A stretch of 33,398 nt of DNA from Acidobacteriota bacterium (GTDB lineage: Bacteria > Acidobacteriota > Terriglobia > Versatilivoradales > Versatilivoraceae): NCBI GenBank assembly GCA_028875575.1, contig JAPPDF010000036.1, positions 1 through 33,398 on the forward strand, read 5' to 3'. Shown here piece after piece: positions 7,208 to 16,382 of the stretch. The notes beneath the pieces were generated by a model. It was not told where the DNA came from and did not search any database. It was given only the letters and a program-made list of their open reading frames with translations. Numbering within the stretch: position 1 is the first letter of the stretch; every line of letters starts with the position of its first letter. Made by a program: the position numbers and the translations under genes.

Positions 7208-8185
7208 ATGAAGCGCAGAACCTTTGTGGCAGGTCTGATCGGGGGGACCCTGGCGGGGATGGGGAGGCGGTCGGCCCGGGCCGGGTCCGGCGAGGTGAAA
7301 CCCGGTGATATTCCCAAGCGGGTCTTCGGCAAGACCGGGGAGAAGCTGACGGTGGTCGGGCAGGCGGGGGGACGCTTCCCCCTGATCAGCGACCGGGAAG
7401 CCATCGCCGTGACCCGGCGAGCCGTGGACCTGGGAATCAACTATTTCGATACCGCCCACAGCTACTGGAACGGCCATTCGGAGGAAATCTACGGGGAGGT
7501 GCTGCCGCAATTTCGCCGGCAGGTCTTCATCACCACCAAGTCGGTGAAGCGGACTCGCCGAGAAGCCGAAGCCGAACTGCACCTTTCCTTGAAGCGTCTC
7601 CGCACCGACTACGTGGATCTGTGGCAGGTTCACTCGGTGTCGGAACTGGACGAGATCGACCGAATTCTGGGCCCGGGCGGGGCCATGGAGGCTTTCGAAG
7701 CCGCCAAGAAGGCTGGGAAGTGCCGCTTCATCGGCTTCACCGGGCACCGTGACCCGCATGTCCACGTGGCCATGCTCAAGGCCTATCCAGGATTCGACAC
7801 CATCCTGATGCCGCTGCACATCGCCGATCCCGCCTATCTCAGCTTCGAGAATCACGTTCTGCCCCTGGCCATCGAGCAGAATCTGGGCATCCAGGGGATG
7901 AAGAATTTCGCCAACGCCAAGCTGCTGCAGTCTTTCAGCGCAGCGGAGTGCCTCAACTACGTCCTGAGCCTTCCGATCCACTGCACTACGGTGGGCTGCA
8001 CCACGCTGGGCCAGTTGGAGGACGACGTGCGCATTGCCCGGAAATTCAGCCCCTATTCGCCTGAACAGATGGCATCCCTGCGCCGCCGGGCCCAGGGCAT
8101 CAAAGGGCCGGGCCTGGAGGACTGGAAGAGGGACGTGGAGGTTCGGGCTGGAATGGTCCGGCGTCCGCCCTACCTGGGGGGGTGA
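7208..8185 (+). CDS. Tat-exported aldo/keto reductase
   Basis: A 325-residue aldo/keto reductase with an N-terminal twin-arginine signal (MKRRTFVAGLIGG), so it is probably exported folded, with its nicotinamide cofactor. The catalytic tetrad is complete: Asp81 and Tyr86 (DTAHSY), Lys111 (TTKSV) and His142 (QVHSV). The barrel ends with the usual TVGCTTLGQLEDDV cofactor segment. GGAGG lies 7 bases before ATG 7208, and the methionine begins the Tat motif. Exported aldo/keto reductases of this layout are frequent in Acidobacteriota and Planctomycetota, but their substrates are mostly unknown. The stop is 11 bases from that of the convergent acetyltransferase gene. Confidence 0.9.
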   Translation: MKRRTFVAGLIGGTLAGMGRRSARAGSGEVKPGDIPKRVFGKTGEKLTVVGQAGGRFPLISDREAIAVTRRAVDLGINYFDTAHSYWNGHSEEIYGEVLPQFRRQVFITTKSVKRTRREAEAELHLSLKRLRTDYVDLWQVHSVSELDEIDRILGPGGAMEAFEAAKKAGKCRFIGFTGHRDPHVHVAMLKAYPGFDTILMPLHIADPAYLSFENHVLPLAIEQNLGIQGMKNFANAKLLQSFSAAECLNYVLSLPIHCTTVGCTTLGQLEDDVRIARKFSPYSPEQMASLRRRAQGIKGPGLEDWKRDVEVRAGMVRRPPYLGG

Positions 8186-8196
8186 ACGGGTTTGGG

Positions 8197-9138
8197 TCAG
8201 ACGTGGTCGATCCTGCAGATTCGGTCGGCGGTCTTCAAGTGCCTCTCCTCGATCTTCAAGCCGGTGTCCAGGGATTTGACCATGGTGACGGATTGGGTTC
8301 GGGGTTGAAGGTCAAACAGGGACCGGATGGCGGGCTCGTCCGGCAGCCAGCCTCCAACCCCGGTCCTTCCCTTGCGTTTAGCCAAGTCGATGGCCAGACT
8401 GAACAGCAGGCGGAGGGAGTCGGACCGTTCCCGTCTGACCGCGAAGTCACTGATTTGCCAGGCCCCACCCATCTCGGTGACCCGCACGTATCCCTGCGTC
8501 TGCGACTCCGGGTCTTTCAGCCAATAGAATTCATCCCCGGGTTGCTTCAGCAAGGTGTATTTCCAGTAGTTGAGCGGGCGCGCCACGGCCAGAGGGTAAG
8601 CTCCGTAATAGGCGCGGTAGATTTCCTGCAGCTCGGATAGCGTCCGGGAGGCTGAGAATTGCTGTAGGTCCCAGTTGTGCTCCCCGGCTCCCGGGGAAAC
8701 CGGATCGGTCGCCGCCCAGGCGTTCCAGGAAGGGCAGCGCAGGTAGCCCTGTTTGGCGTAGTAATCCGGATCGATGTCGGAGTAGAGGGAGCTGAGTCGA
8801 TCTCCTTGCTTCATCCGGTCCCGCTCGGCCCAATCCATCACGGCGGCTGCAAAGCCCCGCCGCCGATATTCGGGTCGGGTGTGAACCGATCCGATGGAAA
8901 AGCCCGCCACCTCCCGGCCGTCGATGTGAAAGTTCAAGGGGAAGCAGCCCAGCGAAGCCACTACCCTTCCGCGGAGACACCCGGCGTACCAGTGAGCCCG
9001 CTGGTGTTTGGGAGAAGCCAATCGGAGTCGAAGATGCTCTTCCAGCGAGGAAGCCATGGGCCAGAACTCGTAGACGTTCTCATAGCACTGCAACCGCTCC
9101 TCGGGAGAAGCGGGGTGGATGTCGAGTGTTTCGGCCAT
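8197..9138 (-). CDS. Eis-like GNAT-family N-acetyltransferase
   Basis: A 313-residue protein with an N-terminal GNAT domain. VHTRPEYRRRGFAAAVMD (about residues 85-102) is the acetyl-CoA pyrophosphate-binding motif A. The length and the extra domain after about residue 160 resemble the Eis-like group, which has a second GNAT-like domain; the substrate is unknown. ATG 9138 is preferred because GGAG lies about 8 bases upstream and MAETLDIHPAS is a usual family N-terminus, whereas extending to 9192 adds an arginine-rich tail without a ribosome site. It stands alone on the minus strand, convergent with the aldo/keto reductase gene. Confidence 0.8.
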   Translation of the reverse strand: MAETLDIHPASPEERLQCYENVYEFWPMASSLEEHLRLRLASPKHQRAHWYAGCLRGRVVASLGCFPLNFHIDGREVAGFSIGSVHTRPEYRRRGFAAAVMDWAERDRMKQGDRLSSLYSDIDPDYYAKQGYLRCPSWNAWAATDPVSPGAGEHNWDLQQFSASRTLSELQEIYRAYYGAYPLAVARPLNYWKYTLLKQPGDEFYWLKDPESQTQGYVRVTEMGGAWQISDFAVRRERSDSLRLLFSLAIDLAKRKGRTGVGGWLPDEPAIRSLFDLQPRTQSVTMVKSLDTGLKIEERHLKTADRICRIDHV

Positions 9139-9260
9139 GGAGTCTCTCCGTCGGAGGCGGGCGGCGCCATCGGAAATGCCGGCTTCACCCATTGTCTACC
9201 ACGGACAGGATAACCGTACCAGTCATTTGGGTGTACGACAAATTTGTGGGGCGAGGAAGA

Positions 9261-9352
9261 GAGTTATCCACAATGAGCCAAGAAGGACAACGAAGGGCCG
9301 CAAAGAAAGTCACGAAGGGGAACGACGAACCACGAATGGACACGAGTGAACA
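9261..9352. repeat. CACGAAGG-type degenerate repeat
   Basis: The stretch from GTTATCCACAA onward repeats ACGAAGG, CACGAAGGGG and CACGAATGGACACGA words. It matches in style the repeat at 17984-18060, which also opens with GTTATCCACAA. Small ORFs through it have no ribosome site or protein-like composition, so I treat it as non-coding. Confidence 0.65.
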
Positions 9353-9366
9353 GTAAAAAGGCTCAC

Positions 9367-9528
9367 TATTAACATCGATCCACAGGATGCACAGGATAAT
9401 CAGGACGCGAGCTTACTGCACGAGGAGCCGGCTGCGGCCATGATCGCACGCGCATTTGCGGAAAATCAGGATTACAAGCTGGCCGTTTCCTTAAAAAATC
9501 CTGTGCATCCTGTGCATCGATGTTAATA
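9367..9528. repeat. MITE-like element with 31-bp inverted ends
   Basis: Bases 9367-9397 and 9498-9528 are inverted copies 31 bases long with one mismatch; the arms carry ATCGATGCACAGGATGCACA. The 100-base interior has no ORF. The same arm sequence recurs at 18186-18213 and in shorter form near 9580, 18290 and 18411, so this is a multi-copy family. No target duplication is obvious. A miniature inverted-repeat element or a structured intergenic repeat both fit. Confidence 0.75.
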
Positions 9529-9728
9529 ATTCGTTCAAATGGTGCCCACGATTATGGGATGCCAGACTCCTGAAACCCAATCCTGTGCATCCATGTCGTG
9601 TTTGGGGGGTGCTGGTCCATGGCCTTTGCCGGGCCGCTCCGGAGCATCCCCGCTCGAGGTCCCCCGGGGGAAACGAATCCGCTCGGGAATCGTCTTTTCG
9701 AATCGATGGGGAGCATGAGGTATCGGTC
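9529..9728. other. Non-coding spacer before the FG-GAP gene
   Basis: The FG-GAP reading frame stays open from 9585, but the residues before 9729 do not look like a signal peptide or domain, and no ribosome site precedes earlier starts. A partial copy of the ATCCTGTGCATC repeat is near 9580. I see no convincing promoter. Confidence 0.4.
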
Positions 9729-12545
9729 ATGATGAAGCCTTCGGTGCTGTTGAGCCTGGTTGTGCTGCTGGCGCTCTTACTGCAGGGGGCGGCAGGAACG
9801 CTGGATGAGTCGGGTGATGGCGCCGCTGCCGCTGGCGGCCGCTTCAGGGTTGTCCACGAAGGGTTCGAGGCCTTCTCCGGGGGAGAGTTCGAGCATGCCG
9901 GTCAAAATATCTACGTCTCCCGAGGCGGGCGCATCCAGCTCATTCACCGTTGGGATCTGAACAACGACGGCTACTACGAGTTTGTCTTCAGCAATACCCA
10001 CAACGTGATGCTGGGCGGGGTGGATGCGCTGGGATACCTGCAGACTGCTCGGGGATTTCGTTCAGCCGTCTCTCCCGTCCATCGCTCCATTGCGCTTTAC
10101 GACCTGTGGCTCCAGGAAGAGAAGAGCCGCGACCGGGTGGTCCGGTTTCCGGTCGAACGTCCCGGTGCGGTGCAGTTTCACGATCTGGATCGGGACGGCT
10201 GGACAGACATACTCTTTGCCTCCTCGGGAGCCGGAGACACCGTCTCGACCGACAGCCTGGTCTACTGGGGCGATGCTACCGGGTATCGGACGCTGAGACG
10301 GGTGGAGCTGCCGACGGTCGGAGCCCGGGATCTGGCGGTCGGCGACCTGAATCGGGACGGCTACACCGACATCGTTTTTGCCAATTCCGGCAGCCGAAAG
10401 CCTCTGAGCACAGGCGAGGGATCTTACATCTACTGGGGTTCGAGCGATCGCTACGGGATCCATCACCGGAGCGTGGTGCCGACCCGATCCGCCATCGGCT
10501 GCGCCTTGGGAGATCTGAACGGGGACGGCCACCTGGACTTGATCTTCGCCACCTCGGAGCAGGGCCGGGGGGGGCTGTGGTTCTTTCCGGGCTCTCCCGA
10601 AGGACCGGATCTGGAAGCGGTGGTCAAGGTTCCGGTTGACGACCTGCAGTCGGTGCGTGTCGGAAGCGCCGACGGCTTGGGCAGGGTGGTATTGGCTCTT
10701 TCCAAAAAAAGCTTGCGGTTGTTTGCCTGGGATTCGGGGAGCCTGGTGGAGAAGAAGACCGTCTCCCTGGGAGGAGCGCGTGCCGTCATGGCCGATCTGG
10801 ATCAGGATCGGCGGGCCGACCTGGTGGTGGCCAGCGGCGACCGCTCCGCCGTTCTGTGGGGGAAGTCGGGCTGGTCGACCGATGGAGCCCTGTGGTTGCC
10901 AACCCTGGAGGCCACCGACGTGACGGTTGCCGATCTCAATGGCGACGACAGGCCCGATATCGCCTTTGCCAACCAGTTGCAGGGAACCCACGGGGATCTG
11001 GATGTGGCTTCCTATGTCTATTGGGGAGAATCCTGGGGCTATGGGCCGGAAAGCCGCACCGACCTCCAGACCTTTGGAGCCACGGCCGTAGCCGTCGGAG
11101 ACATCGACCGTGACGGGCGGCCGGACCTCCTCTTCGGAAACTCGGGCAGTGGCATCCAGGGGGGAAAGGGTGAAGAGATCTACGTCTACTGGGGCCGACC
11201 CCACCGGGGCTACAGCCCCGCGGCCATGACGGCCTATCCGTGCGTGATGGGGATGGCGACACTGATGGCCGATCTGGATGACGACGATCACGCCGAGCTG
11301 CTGGTGGCCAATTCCGGCCGCCACTATAGTGGGAAACCGGGGGCCAGCTACATTTACCGAGGTGGCAGCTCCGGGCCGGCCTTGGAGGGTCGGCTGGACA
11401 TTTCCGCGCAGGAGGTGGGGTCCTGGTCGGTGGCCGACCTCAATCGCGATGGCTTCCTGGATGCCCTGGCTTGCGACTTCGATACCCTGGCCATTGCCTG
11501 GGGTTCGGCAGCGGGATTTTCCACCGATCCCCAACGCGTCGAGGGAGTTGCCAAGACCACCCAGAACTGCCGGCTGGTAGACTTCAACCGGGATGGCTGG
11601 CTGGATGTGCTGGTGGCCGATGTGCAGGGAGTCAGGAGCCGGGTGTTGTTGGGAGACGGGCAGGGCTTCTCACTGGACCGGTCGGCCTGGGTGGAGGCGG
11701 CCTTTGTCGCCAACAGCGAATTTGCCGACCTGGACGGGGACGGTTGGCTGGACATGATGCTCACCCGGTCCTACAACTCCTTCGACCGCAACGACTCCTG
11801 GATCCGCATCTACCCGGGTGGCCCCGAGGGTTTTGCGCAGACCCACCGGTTCGAGTTCGCCACCGCCGGTGCATTCGACATGGCCGTGGCTGACCTCGAC
11901 AGCGACGGCGACCTGGACATCGCCGTTTCGCAGTACGCTTCCAGGGATCGGCGCAATCTGCCCGTCTACCTCTTCTGGAACGATGGCGGCGGCCGGTTTT
12001 CTTCCGGAAGACGGACGGATCTACCGGCGGAAAGCTCTTCCGGACTGCTGGCCGCGGATTTCGACGAAGACGGGCACCCGGACCTGCTGGTTTTCAACCA
12101 CAAGACCACCTACAAGGAAGACAATCACAGCAACGAGAGCTTCGTCTACTGGGGGTCCGCCCAAGGCTACCACACCCGCAACCGCAGCTATTTGCCGGCC
12201 CACGGGCCCCACTTCATGCAGAACGTCGACATCGGAAACCTGTCCAGCCGCAGGGCGGAGGAGTCCTACCTTTCGGTCCCGATCGAGGTGCCCCCGAGGT
12301 CGGCCAGGCTGGTACTCTCCTTCCAGGCGGACACTCCGCTGGGTTCAAGGGTGAGCGTCGCAGTTCGAACGGCCGGCACCTCGGCCGAGCTGGCAAAAGC
12401 TGCCTGGCGGAAACCGGGACCCGCCGGCGAGTTCGCTGTCCGGAAGGACGATCGCTGGCTGCAGTACCGGGCGACGCTCAAGGCGGGGCGGGGACATGCC
12501 ACGCCCTACCTGACCCGCGTGGCCGTTGAAGCGGTGGGAGAGTGA
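9729..12545 (+). CDS. Secreted FG-GAP/VCBS repeat beta-propeller protein
   Basis: A 938-residue exported protein. A signal peptide (about residues 1-23, rich in Leu and Val) is followed from about residue 76 to 790 by some 13 FG-GAP/VCBS motifs of the form DLNRDGYTDIVFAN, calcium-binding loops that mark blades of integrin-like beta-propellers. Between them recur YWG-bearing strands (VYWG, IYWG), so each blade has a second marker. The last 100 residues (WLQYRATL...TPYLTRV) form a separate beta-rich domain of the kind that closes extracellular repeat proteins. ATG 9729 has TGAGG 8 bases upstream and begins the signal peptide. Likely a cell-surface or secreted binding protein; the ligand is unknown. 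It stands alone, with repeat elements on both sides. Confidence 0.88.
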   Translation: MMKPSVLLSLVVLLALLLQGAAGTLDESGDGAAAAGGRFRVVHEGFEAFSGGEFEHAGQNIYVSRGGRIQLIHRWDLNNDGYYEFVFSNTHNVMLGGVDALGYLQTARGFRSAVSPVHRSIALYDLWLQEEKSRDRVVRFPVERPGAVQFHDLDRDGWTDILFASSGAGDTVSTDSLVYWGDATGYRTLRRVELPTVGARDLAVGDLNRDGYTDIVFANSGSRKPLSTGEGSYIYWGSSDRYGIHHRSVVPTRSAIGCALGDLNGDGHLDLIFATSEQGRGGLWFFPGSPEGPDLEAVVKVPVDDLQSVRVGSADGLGRVVLALSKKSLRLFAWDSGSLVEKKTVSLGGARAVMADLDQDRRADLVVASGDRSAVLWGKSGWSTDGALWLPTLEATDVTVADLNGDDRPDIAFANQLQGTHGDLDVASYVYWGESWGYGPESRTDLQTFGATAVAVGDIDRDGRPDLLFGNSGSGIQGGKGEEIYVYWGRPHRGYSPAAMTAYPCVMGMATLMADLDDDDHAELLVANSGRHYSGKPGASYIYRGGSSGPALEGRLDISAQEVGSWSVADLNRDGFLDALACDFDTLAIAWGSAAGFSTDPQRVEGVAKTTQNCRLVDFNRDGWLDVLVADVQGVRSRVLLGDGQGFSLDRSAWVEAAFVANSEFADLDGDGWLDMMLTRSYNSFDRNDSWIRIYPGGPEGFAQTHRFEFATAGAFDMAVADLDSDGDLDIAVSQYASRDRRNLPVYLFWNDGGGRFSSGRRTDLPAESSSGLLAADFDEDGHPDLLVFNHKTTYKEDNHSNESFVYWGSAQGYHTRNRSYLPAHGPHFMQNVDIGNLSSRRAEESYLSVPIEVPPRSARLVLSFQADTPLGSRVSVAVRTAGTSAELAKAAWRKPGPAGEFAVRKDDRWLQYRATLKAGRGHATPYLTRVAVEAVGE

Positions 12546-12546
12546 G

Positions 12547-12728
12547 AAGTGAAGAGTGATTAGTGAATAGTGATCAGTGGTCAGTGTTTAGTGAAGCGTT
12601 TTGGGAGCAGGCAAGCTCCTGACAACTTGGTTGCAATTCTTGGGGGATCGCGCTGAGACTGAATGGATGCTGTACGTCTCGATCAAACAACTATCCACTA
12701 TCCACTATCCACTAATCACTATCCACTG
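12547..12728. repeat. AGTGATTAGTGAATAGTG inverted repeat element
   Basis: Bases 12547-12596 are made of AGTGAxTAGTG words, and 12688-12728 carry the inverse (CCACTATCCACTAATCACT), so the segment can fold into a long imperfect stem around about 90 unique bases. It lies between the convergent ends of the FG-GAP and transglycosylase genes, where it could also work as a two-way terminator. The words are degenerate tandem copies, a type seen as dispersed repeats in many environmental genomes. Confidence 0.7.
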
Positions 12729-12797
12729 TTTCCCTAGCCGCACCGCCGTCTCATATGACGGGGCGGCTGATACAGGGCGAAACAGGGATGTTTCAGG

Positions 12798-13514
12798 CTA
12801 GCGGTAGCCTGATTCCAGGTTGGAATAGACCAGGCGGCCGGCGGAATCCCGATAGCTGACGATATCCGGCTTGAGCCCACCGTCGGCCGTGTCCGACAGG
12901 TCCCGGCCATAGAGCTGCCTGATCTTGCGGACATAGTCCCGAGTTTCCTGGTAGGGAGGAATGCCGCCATGCTTCCGGACGGCATTTTCACCGGCGTTGT
13001 AGGCTGCCAGCACCAGCGAAAGGTTGTCGGGAAACTGATCCCGCAGGAACTTGAGGTACCGAATTCCTCCCTCGATATTCTGGGCGGGATCGTATGCGTC
13101 GGCCACGCCGAACCGCTCGGCCGTCGCCGGCAGCAACTGCATGACTCCCAGGGCTCCCTTGGGGGAGATTGCCGTCGGATTGTAGTTGGACTCCACCCTC
13201 GCCACCACCCTGACCAGTTCCGGATCCATCCCGTGCTTTCGGGCGATGCGATCGATGAGTGTTCCGATCCCGGCAGGGGGCTGACCCCTTCTGCGAGTCC
13301 TCGGTGGCGAGCCCGGCTCCGCCGTCGCGGAGGAGCGGGAGACGGCGATGTTGCCGGTATTGGAAAATGTGCGGCGTCCGTCGGGATCGGTGAAGCTGCC
13401 GATCTCTCCGCCGTTCGAGGAGGGGCACACCGCCAGGGTGAACAGGCAGACGGCCGCAGCCATGTGTCGGTTCAGGTGCCAACCGGAAGTGCTGATTTTC
13501 GTGGGGGTAGCCAT
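12798..13514 (-). CDS. Lytic transglycosylase (SLT domain) with flanking DUF4124-like motifs
   Basis: A 238-residue exported murein-cleaving enzyme of the soluble lytic transglycosylase type. The catalytic glutamate is in VARVESNYNP. The family motifs SPKGALGVMQLLPATAERFGV, QNIEGGIRYLK and LAAYNAGENAV follow in order, then GGIPPYQET. A short DUF4124-like strand pair (FTDPDGRRTFSN) precedes the domain and a similar one (YRDSAGRLVYSN) ends the protein. A hydrophobic segment near residues 18-31 is the likely signal. The start is uncertain: ATG 13514 lacks a ribosome site, whereas TTG 13541 has AGAGG 5 bases upstream and would add nine residues. Downstream of alaS on the same strand, but with its own candidate promoter. 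Confidence 0.88.
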   Translation of the reverse strand: MATPTKISTSGWHLNRHMAAAVCLFTLAVCPSSNGGEIGSFTDPDGRRTFSNTGNIAVSRSSATAEPGSPPRTRRRGQPPAGIGTLIDRIARKHGMDPELVRVVARVESNYNPTAISPKGALGVMQLLPATAERFGVADAYDPAQNIEGGIRYLKFLRDQFPDNLSLVLAAYNAGENAVRKHGGIPPYQETRDYVRKIRQLYGRDLSDTADGGLKPDIVSYRDSAGRLVYSNLESGYR

Positions 13515-13584
13515 GGGAGCAGGAGCTGGATGACGGGGCAACGTTGCCTCTCTCAGGACAATAAGATGTCCCAGAACCGGAAAA

Positions 13585-13612
13585 AGTCTAATAGTTCTCC
13601 AGGGACCGACAA
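13585..13612 (-). promoter_or_regulatory. Candidate promoter for the transglycosylase gene
   Basis: On the minus strand TTGTCG (13607-13612) is followed after 16 bases by TAGACT (13585-13590). It lies in the 163-base gap between alaS and the transglycosylase gene. Both boxes match the consensus in four of six positions. Transcription would start near 13578, upstream of either possible start codon. Confidence 0.35.
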
Positions 13613-13677
13613 TCAGCGGTGATTCTCGGCCAGCCCCGGCTCTGCGAATTCATCGGCACGACTGAATAGTGGACAGG

Positions 13678-16338
13678 TCAACCCGCCCCTTCGACATGCT
13701 TCTCGACGTAGTCGGCAACCGCCTCCAGCGCCAGGGGTAGTTTGCTGGGGTCCTTGCCCCCGGCTTCGGCCAGATCCGGTCTGCCGCCACCGCCGCCGCC
13801 GACCAGCAAGGCGATTTCCTTGACCATCCTGCCTGCGTGCAGGCGGGAAGTCAGGTCGGGGGTGATGGCCGCGACCAGGGAGACTTTTCCGGAACCGGAA
13901 GTGGCCAGCACCACCACGCCGCGGCCAATCCGCGACTTCAACTCGTCCGCCAGATTGCGCAGCGAGGCCTTGTCCAGCCGTTCCACCACCGAAGTCAAGA
14001 CCTTGACGTCATTGACGCTCCTGGCGGAATGCAGCAGTTGCCCGACGCGGTCCTGCGCCAGCCGGTAGCGCATCTCCTGGAGTTCCTTCTCCAGAGACCT
14101 GATGGAGGCCTGGTACCGGCGGACCGACTCCACCAGCTCGGGCCGAGTTCCCTTGGAAAGTCCCTCCAACTGGCCGAGCAGTGCTTCGTCCTGGCGAAAG
14201 CGCCGCAGTGCTCCGGTTCCCGTAATGGCTTCAATGCGGCGGACCCCTGCCGCGATCCCGCTCTCGCTGACGATCTTGAACAATCCTATGTCGCCGGTGC
14301 GGGAAACGTGGGTGCCGCCGCAAAGCTCCTTGCTGAAACCGTTCACCGACACCACCCTCACCCGTTCTCCGTACTTCTCGCCGAAAAGAGCCATGGCTCC
14401 TTCCGAAACCGCCTGGTTCAAGTCCTGGACCAGAGTGGTGACGGGCAGGTTGTCCATCACCTTGCGGTTCACCAGGTCCTCGATCTCGATAAGGTCCTCC
14501 GGCGACAGGGCCGCATAGTGGGTGAAATCGAAGCGCAAGCGATCGGGAGCCACCAGCGAGCCCGACTGTTTGACGTGAAACCCGACCAGTTGGTGGAGGG
14601 CCGCATGGAGCAGGTGGGTGGCGGTGTGGTTTTTCCTGATGGAATCACGGCGCGTCCCGTCCACCCGGGCCTCCACCCTGTCGCCCACCTGCAGGGTTCC
14701 CCGGGCGCACCTGACCCGGTGAGCCGAGTAGCCGGGAGGGGCGGGATAGGTGTCCTGCACAACGGCTTCGGACTCGTCGCCCTTCAAGACCCCGGCGTCT
14801 CCAACCTGGCCACCTGTTTCCGCGTAGAAAGGGGTCCGGTCCAGGAAGACTTCTCCCACCGTGCCGGCAGGCAGCAAGGCGGCCTGCTTCCCCTGGATCA
14901 GGATGCCCTCGATGATCGCCTCCTCGGTATCAAGCTGGGTGTAGCCCAGGAATCGGGTCTTCTCCGCCGTGGGCGGGGGTGCTGAGCCGGCGGCGGTAGC
15001 CGTTTCCTTCCAACTGGCACGTCCCCTCTCGCGCTGAGCCGCCAGGCGCCGATTGAAACCCTCTTTGTCCAGGATCAGTCCACTCTCGTCCGCGATCTCC
15101 TGCATCAGGTCCAAGGGCAGGCCGTAGGTGTCATAGAACTTGAACATGACCTCACCCGGCAGACTGCCCCCGTGGCTCCCGGACGGTTCCAGTCGGTCCA
15201 GCACCTCACTGAGCTGGTCCAGGGCAATCCGCAGCGTGGAAGAGAAACGCTGCTCCTCGTGGCGCACCACCCGGGATACGTACTCCCGCGTTGAGGCCAG
15301 CTCCGGATAGGCATCCTGCATGAGATCCGCTACCCGGTCGCCCATGCGGTGCAGAAATTCGTCCTCGATTCCGATGAGCCTTCCGTGCCGGATGCCGCGG
15401 CGCATGATTTTGCGCAGGACATAGCCGCGGCCGTCGTTGGAGGGCACGACGCCGTCACTGACGAGGAAAGCCGTCGCCCTGGCGTGATCCGCGATCACCC
15501 GCATGGAAACGTCGGCGGCCTTGTCGCTGCCGTAGTCCCGTCGGGATATTTCGGCCGCGTATTGCGTCAGCGGCTTCAGCAGGTCCGTGTCGTAGTTGCT
15601 TTGCTTTCCCTGGAGCACCGCCGTCATTCGCTCCAGGCCCATGCCGGTGTCCACCGAGGGCTTGGGCAAGGGAACCAGTTGCCCCGAGTTCTGCCGGTCG
15701 AACTCCATGAACACCAGGTTCCAGATTTCGACGAAGCGGCCGCATTCGCAGGGAAAGCTGCACTGCGAACATTGCGAATATCCGGCCTCGCCGCCTGCCG
15801 GCCCCTGGTCGAAGTGAATCTCGGAACAGGGGCCGCAGGGGCCGGTGTCCCCCATGGCCCAGAAGTTGTCCTTCTCACCCAGGCGAAAGATGCGTTCGGA
15901 CGGAACCCCGACCTCCCGGTTCCAGATCCGGTGCGCGTCATCATCGTCCTGATAGACCGTGATCCAGAGTTGTTCCGGATTGAGCCCGTACACTTCGGTC
16001 ACCAGTTCCCACGCCAGGGGGATGGCTTCCGACTTGAAGTAGTCGCCGAAGGAGAAGTTCCCCAGCATTTCGAAGAAGGTGTGGTGCCTGGCGGTCTTTC
16101 CCACATTCTCGAAGTCGTTGTGCTTTCCGCCTGCCCGGACGCATTTCTGGGAGGTGGTGGCCCGGAGGTAGTCCCGCGTCTCCCGCCCCAGGAAAACGTC
16201 CTTGAACTGGTTCATGCCTGCGTTGGTGAACAGCAGCGTGGGGTCGTCGGCGGGGACCAGCGAGGAGCTCTTGACGATTCGGTGCCCTCGCTGTTGAAAA
16301 TAATCCAGGAACTGCCTGCGGGTTTCGTTTCCGGTCAC
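13678..16338 (-). CDS. alaS: Alanyl-tRNA synthetase
   Basis: An 886-residue class II alanyl-tRNA synthetase, joining alanine to tRNA-Ala. It has the N-terminal catalytic domain (LFTNAGMNQFKDVFLG, then KTARHHTFFEMLGNFSFGDY and GDTGPCGPCSEI), the editing domain with zinc ligands in HTATHLLHA and ELCGGTHV, and a C-terminal dimer domain with a GGGGGGRPDLAEAGG loop. A cysteine-rich insert (QCSQCSFPCECGRF) precedes EIWNLVFMEF; similar inserts are known in other AlaS. The usual N-terminus TGNETRRQFLDYF begins at GTG 16338, with AAAGGA about 10 bases upstream. An ATG at 16395 would add 19 residues but has no ribosome site. It lies just downstream of recX, a classic recX-alaS pairing. Confidence 0.95.
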   Translation of the reverse strand: MTGNETRRQFLDYFQQRGHRIVKSSSLVPADDPTLLFTNAGMNQFKDVFLGRETRDYLRATTSQKCVRAGGKHNDFENVGKTARHHTFFEMLGNFSFGDYFKSEAIPLAWELVTEVYGLNPEQLWITVYQDDDDAHRIWNREVGVPSERIFRLGEKDNFWAMGDTGPCGPCSEIHFDQGPAGGEAGYSQCSQCSFPCECGRFVEIWNLVFMEFDRQNSGQLVPLPKPSVDTGMGLERMTAVLQGKQSNYDTDLLKPLTQYAAEISRRDYGSDKAADVSMRVIADHARATAFLVSDGVVPSNDGRGYVLRKIMRRGIRHGRLIGIEDEFLHRMGDRVADLMQDAYPELASTREYVSRVVRHEEQRFSSTLRIALDQLSEVLDRLEPSGSHGGSLPGEVMFKFYDTYGLPLDLMQEIADESGLILDKEGFNRRLAAQRERGRASWKETATAAGSAPPPTAEKTRFLGYTQLDTEEAIIEGILIQGKQAALLPAGTVGEVFLDRTPFYAETGGQVGDAGVLKGDESEAVVQDTYPAPPGYSAHRVRCARGTLQVGDRVEARVDGTRRDSIRKNHTATHLLHAALHQLVGFHVKQSGSLVAPDRLRFDFTHYAALSPEDLIEIEDLVNRKVMDNLPVTTLVQDLNQAVSEGAMALFGEKYGERVRVVSVNGFSKELCGGTHVSRTGDIGLFKIVSESGIAAGVRRIEAITGTGALRRFRQDEALLGQLEGLSKGTRPELVESVRRYQASIRSLEKELQEMRYRLAQDRVGQLLHSARSVNDVKVLTSVVERLDKASLRNLADELKSRIGRGVVVLATSGSGKVSLVAAITPDLTSRLHAGRMVKEIALLVGGGGGGRPDLAEAGGKDPSKLPLALEAVADYVEKHVEGAG

Positions 16339-16382
16339 GGCTTCGGTTTCCTTTATGTCGACCTGTTCCGGCGGAGGATTGC

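Noticed and set aside
6203-7981. 592-residue minus-strand frame across the CysM-like and aldo/keto reductase genes
   Set aside because: It overlaps two genes with complete catalytic motifs, and its own residues show no domain. Long frames opposite or out of frame with GC-rich genes are expected.
15720-15790. Cysteine cluster in AlaS as a novel domain
   Set aside because: Comparable Cys-rich inserts before EIWNLVFMEF are known in other bacterial AlaS.
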